A stretch of 44,736 nt of DNA from a virus: positions 1 to 44,736 of IMG/VR virus record IMGVR_UViG_3300037189_005575; one strand, 5' to 3'. A model generated the notes under the pieces. It did no database searches. It saw nothing but the letters and a program-made list of their open reading frames with translations, and was not told where the DNA came from. A program made the translations under genes and the position numbers. Shown here one piece after another: positions 23,893 through 30,501 of this stretch; position 1 is the stretch's first letter; the number at the start of each line of letters is the position of its first letter.

Positions 23893-24931
23893 CCCAGAAG
23901 CCAAAAAGCTTATGGCCCAGATCAACAAGAAGCTGGGCAAAGAAGCAGTGGTAATTGGTGGAGACATCCGCAGTGATTTAATGCAGAGGTTCACCACTGG
24001 TTCTACTACTTATGACTACATCCTCGGTGGCGGGTTCCCTGCTAACCAGTGGAATGAGCTAATTGGTGATCCAAGTCATGGTAAGACTGCACTGGCCCTA
24101 AAGACCATCGCAGCCAACCAGATTAAAGACCCAGAGTTTACAACTGTCTGGGTAGCTGCAGAGCAGTGGGTGCCAGAGTATGCCGAGATGTGTGGCGTAG
24201 ATACTAACCGTGTAATTGTAATTGAGACGAACATTATGGAGGATGCGTATGACGCTGTTCTTGCTTTTGCTGAGTCTAAGTCTGTTGATGCCATTGTCAT
24301 TGATTCCCTTCCTGCTCTGGTTCCTGGCGCAGAGGACGAAAAGACTATGGAAGAAATGACCGTTGGTCGTGGAGCACTGCTAACCAATAAGTTCTTCCGT
24401 AAGGCAGGCGCAGCTATGAAGCGTAGCCTTCTAGAGTCAGAGCGCCCTATCCTAGGTATCATTATCAACCAGTGGCGTCAGAAGATTGGCGTAATGCACG
24501 GAGACCCTCGCACCACTCCAGGTGGCGTTGGTAAGGATTATGCTTACTTCACCCGTACCGAGATTCGTCGTAAGGACTGGATTAAGGTTGGCTCAGGAGA
24601 TAATGAGCAGCGTGTAGGTCAGCAGATCATTATGAAGACTGTAAAGAACAAGACTGCTCCACCTTACCAGGTTGCATCCGTTGACTTCTACTTCAAGGCC
24701 AACAGCATCTACAACCCAGGTGACTTTGATACTGCCAAGGAGATTGTGGCACTAGCCATCATCCAGCAGGTAGTTGAGCGCAAGGGTGGCTGGATTTACC
24801 ACAAGGAACGTAAGTGGCAGGGAGCTGAAAGCTTCGCTAACTCTGTGAGAGAAGAAGTAGATTTATTTGAGGAACTTAGGTCGGAGATTCTAAGCACTCA
24901 ACATTTTTTCTCTCAAGAAGACGCAGAGTAA
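23885..24931 (+). CDS. recA: RecA-like recombinase, tail probably replaced by an inserted copy
   Basis: The 348-residue protein has the RecA core: Walker A G61-D-P-S-H-G-K-T68, I-V-I-D-S-L-P-A-L-V-P (Walker B), and I-I-I-N-Q-W-R (sensor-like). It coats ssDNA and pairs strands. The TTG start is chosen because AGAGG lies before it and it overlaps the previous stop; the next ATG is nine codons in. The last 35 codons (24824-24931) are repeated, with many synonymous changes, at the end of the following HNH gene. The current 3' end therefore looks like a replacement brought by that gene. The catalytic core is intact. Confidence 0.85.
   Translation: MINPEAKKLMAQINKKLGKEAVVIGGDIRSDLMQRFTTGSTTYDYILGGGFPANQWNELIGDPSHGKTALALKTIAANQIKDPEFTTVWVAAEQWVPEYAEMCGVDTNRVIVIETNIMEDAYDAVLAFAESKSVDAIVIDSLPALVPGAEDEKTMEEMTVGRGALLTNKFFRKAGAAMKRSLLESERPILGIIINQWRQKIGVMHGDPRTTPGGVGKDYAYFTRTEIRRKDWIKVGSGDNEQRVGQQIIMKTVKNKTAPPYQVASVDFYFKANSIYNPGDFDTAKEIVALAIIQQVVERKGGWIYHKERKWQGAESFANSVREEVDLFEELRSEILSTQHFFSQEDAE
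24824..24931 (+). repeat. recA 3' end, copy 1 (upstream of HNH gene)
   Basis: Thirty-five codons plus stop encode A-E-S-F-A-N-S-V-R-E-E-V and the rest of the RecA tail. Aligned with copy 2 at 25418-25528, 25 of the first 32 residues are identical, while many codons differ (for example TCT/TCA, GTG/GTA, AGA/CGT). The 5' borders are 594 bp apart. Confidence 0.8.
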
Positions 24932-24939
24932 TTAGTAAT

Positions 24940-25022
24940 AGCTATTTAAGCAATCTTTTACAAAAGTTATGGGTATAGTTTATCTATGACAAATAAAACT
25001 TGTAAATCTTGCTTAAATAGCT
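24940..25022. repeat. 14-bp inverted repeat enclosing the HNH gene start
   Basis: AGCTATTTAAGCAA (24940-24953) and TTGCTTAAATAGCT (25009-25022) are perfect reverse complements. The right arm is inside the HNH coding region, and the 55-bp interval holds the promoter-like box and the ATG. An RNA reading in from recA could fold this and hide the HNH start. Confidence 0.6.
24974..24985 (+). promoter_or_regulatory. Putative leaderless promoter of the HNH gene (TATAGT-N6-ATG)
   Basis: TATAGT (24974-24979) fits a TAnnnT -10 box, and the ATG lies six bases further, near the expected transcription start. No SD precedes the ATG. The gene would be made independently of the recA operon mRNA. Confidence 0.45.
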
Positions 25023-25528
25023 TTCCTGCTACTACAGACTTTTTTTATTCTTATTATTCTAAATCGGCAAATAAAGAATATCTTCGTACAAACTGTAAGA
25101 AGTGTCACTCTAGTCTAATGACTTCATCACTAAAAGAACTACGTAGACAAAGACCATTAGAAATAAGGGCTAAAGAGCAAAAAGCTAGACAAAAAATATC
25201 TGATTGGGTTGACTCGTTAAAATCAGGCCCATGCACAGACTGTGGTACTCACTACCCTCCAGTATGTATGGATTTTGACCATTTACCTGAGTTTAAAAAG
25301 ACAGCAGATGTGTCTACTGCTCGTTCTAGAAAATGGTCAAAGTCTAGGATTCTAGAAGAGGTAGCAAAGTGCGAGCTAGTATGCTCCAACTGTCATAGAA
25401 TTAGGGGCCAAAAAAGAGCTGAAGCATTTGCTAATTCAGTACGTGAAGAGGTAGAATTGTTTGAGGAACTCAGAAATGAGATTCTATCAGCAAGAATTTT
25501 CTTTAGTGAAGAAGGACAAGATGGGTAA
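24986..25528 (+). CDS. HNH homing-type endonuclease fused to a recA 3'-end copy
   Basis: The 180-residue protein has an N-terminal zinc site (C6-x2-C9 and C-K-K-C), a basic linker, then the HNH module C-T-D-C-G, M-D-F-D-H and C-S-N-C-H-R-I. It nicks or cuts DNA and would spread the insertion. From residue 145 (25418) the frame runs in-frame into a second copy of the RecA tail (A-E-A-F-A-N-S-V-R-E-E-V...). This looks like the original recA 3' end captured as the HNH C terminus. The stop overlaps the next ATG by 8 nt, as expected of the ancestral recA end. It resembles the HNH gene at 43245 in its CxxC/CxxC start. Confidence 0.8.
   Translation: MTNKTCKSCLNSFPATTDFFYSYYSKSANKEYLRTNCKKCHSSLMTSSLKELRRQRPLEIRAKEQKARQKISDWVDSLKSGPCTDCGTHYPPVCMDFDHLPEFKKTADVSTARSRKWSKSRILEEVAKCELVCSNCHRIRGQKRAEAFANSVREEVELFEELRNEILSARIFFSEEGQDG
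25418..25528 (+). repeat. recA 3' end, copy 2 (end of HNH gene)
   Basis: Thirty-six codons plus stop encode a tail homologous to the RecA C terminus. It contains the SD (GAAGGA) of the following gene and overlaps its start, so it is probably the original recA end, with copy 1 the newcomer. Confidence 0.8.
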
Positions 25529-25763
25529 GATGAATGATGCCAGCGTCAACTACGACGCAATGGAGGCATACGAAGAGTCCATTCGAGAAGATCTGAGAAA
25601 TGAAGGTGCGGAAGAACTTCGCAGTGAAATTATCAGGAATCTTGATAACCACAATACTCACGTAAACTCCTTTTCCTCGTCCCTATCGGACGACAGAACT
25701 GCAGAAATTTACCGAGCTGCTATTAACGAAGCAATTATGTTTGTAGTTAGAGCCGCTCGCTAA
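25521..25763 (+). CDS. Unknown small acidic protein
   Basis: No family recognised. The ATG at 25521 follows a GAAGGA SD that lies in the HNH/recA tail; upstream in-frame starts have no SD. The 80-residue protein is helical and charged (E-E-S-I-R-E-D-L-R-N-E-G-A-E-E-L-R). Its overlap with the end of the HNH gene (8 nt) probably reflects an ancestral overlap with recA. It overlaps the next nuclease gene by one base (TAATG). Confidence 0.6.
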   Translation: MGKMNDASVNYDAMEAYEESIREDLRNEGAEELRSEIIRNLDNHNTHVNSFSSSLSDDRTAEIYRAAINEAIMFVVRAAR

Positions 25764-26080
25764 TGAAGTCCGAAGGCCAAAAGCAGTCCCAGAAGCACGA
25801 AGCTCGTCTAGCAAAAGCTATCGACGGTAAAGTAAACGCTGCTTCTGGGGCCTTTTGGTCTAGGAAGGGAGACGTACGTAGTGATGATCTCCTCATTGAG
25901 CATAAATGGACAGGAAAGAAGTCCAAAACCATTCAGTCAGCAGAACTGAAAAAAATAACCAACGAAGCCATCATGGATGGTCGCACACCTGTATTTGGAA
26001 TTCATCTAGACGGTGAAGACTACGTAATTCTCCTTGAACATGACTTTATGGAATTACGGAACAGTGCAAGACAAATTTGA
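25763..26080 (+). CDS. Small PD-(D/E)XK nuclease, Holliday-junction-resolvase-like
   Basis: The 105-residue protein has the nuclease core G36-D-V, D42-L-L-I-E46-x-K48, typical of PD-(D/E)XK enzymes, followed by a helix and a strand (P-V-F-G-I-H-L-D-G-E-D-Y-V-I-L). Size and neighbours (RecA, RecB-like, RuvC-like) suit a Hjc-type resolvase or nicking enzyme. The exact substrate is not readable from the sequence. Its end overlaps the WhiB-like gene. Confidence 0.6.
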   Translation: MKSEGQKQSQKHEARLAKAIDGKVNAASGAFWSRKGDVRSDDLLIEHKWTGKKSKTIQSAELKKITNEAIMDGRTPVFGIHLDGEDYVILLEHDFMELRNSARQI

Positions 26081-26450
26081 TATTTCAGAACACTTACGCG
26101 ATAATGACTTCAGTTGGCATGAGATGGCCGAATGTAGCGGTATCGATACTCCAGACATCTTCTTCCCACCTAGGGATAAAGCACAATACAAAACAATAGC
26201 TGATGAAGCAAAGACCTATTGCTTTGGAACTGACGAGCTGATTGCTTGTCCAGTAAGAAAGTATTGTCTTTGGGAAGCTGTACGTACAGATGAGCAGCAC
26301 GGTATCTGGGGAGGACTTTCCCACAGAGAGCGTAACGCACTTGTGCGTAAGTGGAAAAGAAGCTATAGTCATAAAATGAGTTTGAAAGATTACATCTTTG
26401 AAACTGAGAAGGGAATACAAAATGAATCCAAACCTAAAAAAGTTCCTTGA
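26040..26450 (+). CDS. WhiB-like Fe-S protein with non-canonical cysteine spacing
   Basis: WhiB features: an F-F-P-P segment, four cysteines, and G-I-W-G-G-L-S-H-R-E-R, the motif that binds sigma factor. The ligands are C32, C61, C70 and C76, so the cluster region is C-x8-C-x5-C instead of the usual C-x2-C-x5-C. Six extra residues (within F-G-T-D-E-L-I-A) separate the second and third cysteine. It may still hold a [4Fe-4S] cluster with altered redox behaviour. The C-terminal tail is long and basic. The start is uncertain: ATG 26040, GTG 26064 or TTG 26034; none has a strong SD. It overlaps both neighbours. Confidence 0.75.
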   Translation: MTLWNYGTVQDKFDISEHLRDNDFSWHEMAECSGIDTPDIFFPPRDKAQYKTIADEAKTYCFGTDELIACPVRKYCLWEAVRTDEQHGIWGGLSHRERNALVRKWKRSYSHKMSLKDYIFETEKGIQNESKPKKVP

Positions 26451-27267
26451 TGCTAAGTCAAAGCCAACAAGACTTCTTGGAGATGTAGAGCGTTACCTGA
26501 TGGGTCGTCCAGCAGGCGACCGTCGTACAGATGTCCTACACCCATCAGAGATTATCAAGAAGGACTGGTGCAAGCGAGCATCCTACTACCTTCTTCTAGG
26601 ACGTACCAAGATCGCAGAGAAGCCACCACTACGTCTTCAGAGCGTATTTGATGAGGGCCACACTGCCCACGCTAAGTGGCAGAAGTACTTCCAGGAGATG
26701 GGTGTTCTTCACGGTAAGTTTGAGTGCCTCGTATGCGACAAGGTTACCTGGGGAACTTCTCCAGAAGCCTGTGAGCACTGTGGTGCCCCAGCATCAAAGC
26801 TGGTATACGACGAGGTTACCTTGGTAGACAAGAACCTACGTATCGCAGGCCACACCGATGGTTGGATCAAGGGTATCGGTGTAGACACCCTTATCGAGAT
26901 TAAGACCATTGGCCCAGGCACCATTCGCGCAGAAGCCCCACAGCTAATGCAGGAAGCTAATGGCGACCTGTTTGAGGCATGGAAGAACATCAAGCGCCCA
27001 TTTGGATCCCACATCCTCCAGGGACAGATGTATCTAGAATTGATGCGCAGAATGGGCAATCCTGTAGAAGAGATCACCTTCATCTATGAGCTGAAGGCTG
27101 ACCAGTCATATCGTGAGTTCCCCTCAATCCGTGCAGACTACGAGCTAGTTGCCCACGTGTTCGAGGGAGCCAAGCAGGTACTGGATGCAATCGAAGATGG
27201 CGTAGCCCCTAAGTGCAGTAACACTCCTGGTGGAGTGTGCAAGCAGTGCGCACCATACAGTGACTAG
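26422..27267 (+). CDS. RecB/Cas4-type PD-(D/E)XK exonuclease with Fe-S and zinc cysteines
   Basis: The 281-residue protein (ATG 26422 after AGAAGGGA; an earlier in-frame TTG lacks an SD) has an N-terminal D-W-C-K-R-A-S-Y-Y, a G-H-T-D146-G motif, E159-I-K161, and a C-terminal cysteine group ending C-K-Q-C-A. An N-terminal Cys plus C-terminal Cys group is the Fe-S layout of Cas4/AddB nucleases. A central pair (C-L-V-C, C-E-H-C-G) probably binds zinc. It would process DNA ends for recombination. No CRISPR array or cas gene is present, so it is not part of a CRISPR system here. Confidence 0.75.
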   Translation: MNPNLKKFLDAKSKPTRLLGDVERYLMGRPAGDRRTDVLHPSEIIKKDWCKRASYYLLLGRTKIAEKPPLRLQSVFDEGHTAHAKWQKYFQEMGVLHGKFECLVCDKVTWGTSPEACEHCGAPASKLVYDEVTLVDKNLRIAGHTDGWIKGIGVDTLIEIKTIGPGTIRAEAPQLMQEANGDLFEAWKNIKRPFGSHILQGQMYLELMRRMGNPVEEITFIYELKADQSYREFPSIRADYELVAHVFEGAKQVLDAIEDGVAPKCSNTPGGVCKQCAPYSD

Positions 27268-27268
27268 A

Positions 27269-27331
27269 ATGTATTGTATAGATTGCGCCTGTACACCATG
27301 TATGTGTGAAGATGAATTAGAGGATGATTAA
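27269..27331 (+). CDS. Cys-rich 20-residue mini-protein
   Basis: ATG at 27269, one base after the previous stop, and TAA at 27329-27331 directly before the next ATG. The 20 codons contain five cysteines (residues 3, 6, 8, 11 and 13; C-x2-C-x-C-x2-C-x-C) and end in an acidic tail. Such spacing suits a metal site. Perfect tiling between two genes argues that it is real. No SD is obvious; translation may be coupled to the upstream gene. The function is unknown. Confidence 0.45.
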   Translation: MYCIDCACTPCMCEDELEDD

Positions 27332-27781
27332 ATGACCGCAATGGATAAGTTCAACAGCTGGGGAGTTAAGTTCAATAAACCAGACGTAGCTGCTCCCGTA
27401 TTGCCATCAGACATTACTCAGCTAGATTCTGAGTCATTAGGTGAGCTATTTACTCACGTAACCGCATGGACCGACTACCTAAATTCTCAGGTAACCTTTG
27501 CTCAACTAGAAGAGCGTAGGGTACTTAGAGAGAAGGACCGCCTAGAGAATACGCTAATGCTAAAGCGCATGGGGTCTCAGGTCAAGGGTGAACGAGTAAC
27601 CCTAATTAAGGTAGAGATAGCAAATAATCAGGACCTTATCGATCTTGACAATGAGTACGAAGAGAAGTACGCTTATCGTAAGCTACTTGAGATGATGCTC
27701 ACCAATCATGAAAGAGATCTTTCTCTGGTAAGCAGAGAAATAACAAGACGTTCAAATGAACGATTTAGAAGGGATATCTAA
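27332..27781 (+). CDS. Coiled-coil protein, possible UvsY-like recombination mediator
   Basis: The 149-residue protein is helical: L-D-N-E-Y-E-E-K-Y-A-Y-R-K-L-L-E-M-M-L followed by S-R-E-I-T-R-R-S-N-E-R-F-R-R. Size and the basic C-terminal helix recall T4 UvsY, which loads the RecA-like UvsX onto SSB-coated DNA, and a RecA and a gp32-like SSB are encoded nearby. The link is by shape and context, not by clear motif identity. The next gene overlaps its stop by one base. Confidence 0.5.
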   Translation: MTAMDKFNSWGVKFNKPDVAAPVLPSDITQLDSESLGELFTHVTAWTDYLNSQVTFAQLEERRVLREKDRLENTLMLKRMGSQVKGERVTLIKVEIANNQDLIDLDNEYEEKYAYRKLLEMMLTNHERDLSLVSREITRRSNERFRRDI

Positions 27782-27990
27782 TGTCAACTCCACTCACTCC
27801 AGAAGAGCTTCTAGAGGAAGCTCGCATCACGTCAACGTTGATGGAAAATAACCGAATCATCCAGGCTCTTTACGCAGCTACAGGCAACCGCGCTGAGTTG
27901 TTTAGGAACCCAAACCCTACTGAAAACATCGAGATTACCCCAGAGAACTGGCTCAAGCTTATGAGGGCTATCTACGGAGACATCCTCTAA
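27781..27990 (+). CDS. Small unknown protein before the dNMP kinase
   Basis: No family recognised. The 69-residue protein is helical, with P-E-E-L-L-E-E-A-R-I and a T-P-E-N-W-L-K-L-M-R-A-I-Y segment. It overlaps both neighbours by one base (TAATG), so it is likely co-translated with the dNMP kinase. Confidence 0.55.
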   Translation: MSTPLTPEELLEEARITSTLMENNRIIQALYAATGNRAELFRNPNPTENIEITPENWLKLMRAIYGDIL

Positions 27991-28547
27991 TGCTGATTGG
28001 ACTAACTGGGTTCGCTAGAACTGGAAAAGATACCGTAGCAGACTTTATGGTTGAGGATTACGAGTTCACGAAGTTCTCGTTTGCAGATCCAATGCGAGAA
28101 GCACTAGTCCGATTAGACCCATATATCACTGTTGGGGGTAACTACGTTACCTTATCCCAAGTACTAGATAAGTTTAGTTGGGATGAATTAAAGGCATTGA
28201 GCCCAGACATCAGGCCACTTCTCCAAAAGCTAGGCACTGAAGTTGGACGCAGTCTTTTTGGTGAGAATTTCTGGGTTAACATTGCATTAGAATCAGTCGA
28301 GAAGGCTGGTGTAGAGAACGCAGTGTTTGCAGACGTTAGGTTCAAGAATGAAGCTCAAGCGATTAAAGACGCAGGTGGAATCCTCATCCGCATTAGCAGA
28401 CCAGGATTTGGCCCAGCAAATAACCACATCTCGGAAACTGAGATGGTGGATTATCCCGTTGATTATCACATTAACAATAGTGCTGATCTAGCAAAACTCT
28501 CCTCAAAGGTTTCGGTATTACTAGCTGCAAGTAGGGCATGGTCATGA
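27990..28547 (+). CDS. Deoxynucleoside monophosphate kinase (T4 gp1-like)
   Basis: The 185-residue protein has the P-loop G7-F-A-R-T-G-K-D-T15, then F-S-F-A-D-P-M-R-E-A-L, L-L-Q-K-L-G-T-E-V-G-R and A-V-F-A-D-V-R-F-x-N-E-A, as in T4 gene 1-type dNMP kinases. It turns dNMPs into dNDPs for phage DNA synthesis and works with the reductase encoded at 41162. It overlaps both neighbours. Confidence 0.85.
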   Translation: MLIGLTGFARTGKDTVADFMVEDYEFTKFSFADPMREALVRLDPYITVGGNYVTLSQVLDKFSWDELKALSPDIRPLLQKLGTEVGRSLFGENFWVNIALESVEKAGVENAVFADVRFKNEAQAIKDAGGILIRISRPGFGPANNHISETEMVDYPVDYHINNSADLAKLSSKVSVLLAASRAWS

Positions 28548-29086
28548 AGTGGATGTATTCGCTAACTCCTAAAGAGGAAGCACTAGCTGCACGAGTTGGT
28601 TGGGAACGACAGCTCCCAATGCTGGGTCAGCCAGAACGCAATCGCAATTATTCGGAAGGCGATATCTGGGAAGCTTGGCAGCACATGATCTGTGCAGCAT
28701 CTGAAATTGCGGCAGCTCGTATGCTGGGCATGAACGACTTCGAGCCACATGTAAACACCTTTAAGTCAAAGCTCGACATCCCAGGGTACGAGGTTCGTTA
28801 TGCATTTACGAATTCTGAAGGAAAGCATCGCCTAAGACTAAAGAAGGGCGTAGATGATCCAGATCAGATTTATATTCTGATTGTTGGAGGCCCAGAGATG
28901 AAGACTAGGCGGAATTCAGCTAATGGGTATGTAACCCCAGCGTTTCGTGCAGTTGGTTGGATTGTTGGTAGGGATGGAATGGATGATAGTTACCGCACAA
29001 TGAGGGGCGGAAGCAATTATGCTGTTCCTGTGTCAGAATTAAATGACATGGCCGAGCTACCCATAAGAGAAGAAGTTAATGCCTGA
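28544..29086 (+). CDS. Unknown protein, possible nuclease-fold
   Basis: ATG 28544 overlaps the previous stop (ATGA) with AGGG seven bases before; ATG 28538 is also possible. The 180-residue protein has a helix with A-A-S-E-I-A-A-A-R-M-L-G, then D-I-P-G-Y-E-V-R-Y, a charged strand region, and V-G-W-I-V-G-R-D-G. A D...E-V-R pair and a G-W-I strand recall restriction-endonuclease-like folds, but the catalytic Lys would be Arg. The identity is therefore uncertain. Confidence 0.55.
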   Translation: MKWMYSLTPKEEALAARVGWERQLPMLGQPERNRNYSEGDIWEAWQHMICAASEIAAARMLGMNDFEPHVNTFKSKLDIPGYEVRYAFTNSEGKHRLRLKKGVDDPDQIYILIVGGPEMKTRRNSANGYVTPAFRAVGWIVGRDGMDDSYRTMRGGSNYAVPVSELNDMAELPIREEVNA

Positions 29087-29669
29087 AAAAACATTTGATG
29101 GCGGATTAGTAGCAGGACCAGTAGCAGTTGGTATCGACCAATCGCTTACTGGTTTTGCTATGTCTGCGGTACATATTTTACATCCTGAACAACATCAGAC
29201 CTGGGTGTACACATCTCCATATAGAGGAGTTCAAAGACTCCATGATATCGGACAGTTCATTATTTCTAAGCTAGAGTTTTTGGAACAAAACAAAAACGAT
29301 ATCTATGACATTGCGATGGAAGGCACTGTTCTGCACAGTCAGTCCGCATCGGTTCTAGGTGAACTAGCAGGTGTTGTTAAGTTAGTTATTTTTGATTGGT
29401 TTAATGACGCTCCAAATGAGCAATTGAAAACACCGCTACAGGTTCCTCCAATGAGTTTGAAGAAGTTTGTAGCTGGCACAGGAAACGCAACAAAAGATGT
29501 TATGTTGCTAAATATCTACAAAAAATACGGTGTAGAACTCCGTGATAACAACGCAGCAGATGCTTATGGATTAGCACGAATTGCTGCGGAGTATGTTACT
29601 GATGATGTAGAGAAGACCATCATCAAAAAGTTAAAGGATCCTAAGTTTAGAGACAGCATTCAAGAGTAA
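29079..29669 (+). CDS. RuvC-like Holliday junction resolvase
   Basis: The 196-residue protein has a RuvC/RNase H fold: G-I-D20-Q-S-L-T-G-F-A, A-M-E81-G, and N-A-A-D161-A-Y-G-L-A-R-I-A, the acidic residues that hold catalytic metal. It resolves branched DNA, probably before packaging. It overlaps the previous gene by 8 nt. Confidence 0.8.
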   Translation: MPEKTFDGGLVAGPVAVGIDQSLTGFAMSAVHILHPEQHQTWVYTSPYRGVQRLHDIGQFIISKLEFLEQNKNDIYDIAMEGTVLHSQSASVLGELAGVVKLVIFDWFNDAPNEQLKTPLQVPPMSLKKFVAGTGNATKDVMLLNIYKKYGVELRDNNAADAYGLARIAAEYVTDDVEKTIIKKLKDPKFRDSIQE

Positions 29670-29676
29670 AAAGGTA

Positions 29677-29717
29677 TCCTTAATAGGAGGATGGCGCACT
29701 ATATCGACTATTAAGGA
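29677..29717 (+). promoter_or_regulatory. Hairpin that can mask the SD of the SpoVS-like gene
   Basis: TCCTTAATAG (29677-29686) pairs perfectly with CTATTAAGGA (29708-29717). The right arm contains AAGGA, the SD for the TTG start at 29725 (spacing 7). The 21-nt loop holds GGAGG and an ATG that opens a seven-codon frame ending inside the right arm. There is no T-run. The layout suits translational control. Confidence 0.55.
29691..29714 (+). CDS. Possible 7-codon leader peptide
   Basis: ATG-GCG-CAC-TAT-ATC-GAC-TAT-TAA encodes M-A-H-Y-I-D-Y. Its stop lies in the hairpin arm that masks the downstream SD, so translating it could open the hairpin. GGAGG is directly against the ATG, which is too close for an efficient start, so the call is weak. 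Confidence 0.25.
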   Translation: MAHYIDY

Positions 29718-29724
29718 ACACAAA

Positions 29725-30018
29725 TTGAATGAAGAAACCGTAGTACCATCTACCGAGGAGCCATTCCTGCGAGTTGGTGGAGGTTCAAACCCACAATCCG
29801 TAGCATCCGCAATTGCCCATGCAATCTATGAAGACCGTCAGGTTAAATTACGTGCTGTTGGTGCAAGTGCTGTAAACCAAGCAGTAAAGGCAATCGCAAT
29901 TGCGAGAGGCTACGTGGCACCAAGAGGTCTAGACCTAACTTGTAAGCCAGGATTTACCACCATCAAGAGTCACGATGGTGAGATTTCCGCAATGATATTT
30001 GCCATTACAGCCCAGTAA
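29725..30018 (+). CDS. SpoVS-like (Alba-fold) nucleic-acid-binding protein
   Basis: The 97-residue protein carries the SpoVS signature: S-N-P-Q-S-V-A-S-A-I-A-H-A-I, L-R-A-V-G-A-S-A-V-N-Q-A-V-K-A-I-A-I-A-R-G-Y-V-A-P, then G-L-D-L-T-C-K-P-G-F-T. SpoVS proteins are Alba-like dimers first known from sporulation control, and probably bind RNA or DNA. The start is TTG (SD AAGGA); the nearby ATG is out of frame and hits a stop. The SD lies in a hairpin arm, suggesting translational or autogenous control. It closes the recombination block. Confidence 0.8.
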   Translation: MNEETVVPSTEEPFLRVGGGSNPQSVASAIAHAIYEDRQVKLRAVGASAVNQAVKAIAIARGYVAPRGLDLTCKPGFTTIKSHDGEISAMIFAITAQ

Positions 30019-30053
30019 AAAAGCCTTACTATTAAATAGATAAAGGAGCTTTT

Positions 30054-30482
30054 ATGGCAACCAATTTTAGCGTAGGACACGGTATGCGCCGTCGTTCTGG
30101 CATCCCATCATCTTACACAGAGGCAGCAGGTACTCCAATGGCACGTTTCCACAATACTTCCGAAGAGAACTACCAGGAAGCAGCAGCAGCTAATAGCGTT
30201 CGCATTCCTATCGGTGGTGCACAGCCTATGCCAGCACTGTCAGGTACTCCAGTACCACGTAAGAATGTACAGGCTGGTGACCCAACTAATCCTGGTAGCA
30301 AGGCTAACCGTCAAAACATTGAGAAGGTTGGTGCCACTTACCGTGTGCAGCCAAACACCAGTTTTGCAGTAGTTGACCCTACACTTGGTCCAACCATGGC
30401 TAATGCTCGTATCATTCCTTCGGTTATGGGTCGTCAGGCACCTAACTTCCAGAGTGGCGAGCAAGACGCATACGGTTACTAA
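30054..30482 (+). CDS. Unknown hydrophilic protein, first of a seven-gene unknown cluster
   Basis: No family recognised. The 142-residue protein is rich in Ala, Pro, Gly, Asn and Gln with little predicted fold (R-R-R-S-G-I-P-S-S-Y, P-I-G-G-A-Q-P-M-P-A). A good SD (AAAGGAG) lies before the ATG. Extended proteins of this type are often minor virion components, but there is no direct evidence here. Confidence 0.55.
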   Translation: MATNFSVGHGMRRRSGIPSSYTEAAGTPMARFHNTSEENYQEAAAANSVRIPIGGAQPMPALSGTPVPRKNVQAGDPTNPGSKANRQNIEKVGATYRVQPNTSFAVVDPTLGPTMANARIIPSVMGRQAPNFQSGEQDAYGY

Positions 30483-30501
30483 GTAACCTTACGAGGCAGC
30501 T

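Noticed and set aside
24932-25417. Group I intron or intein in recA carrying the HNH gene
   Set aside because: recA already ends with an intact tail and stop before the HNH gene, and no splice-site or intein motifs were seen. A tail duplication explains both copies better, though an intron was not tested with a covariance model.
26422-27267. Cas4-like nuclease as part of a CRISPR system
   Set aside because: No repeat array and no other cas gene are visible. The neighbours are recombination genes, so a RecB-type role is more likely.
29677-29717. Rho-independent terminator before the SpoVS-like gene
   Set aside because: The stem is AT-rich and has no following T-run, and it overlaps the SD of the next gene, so translational control fits better.
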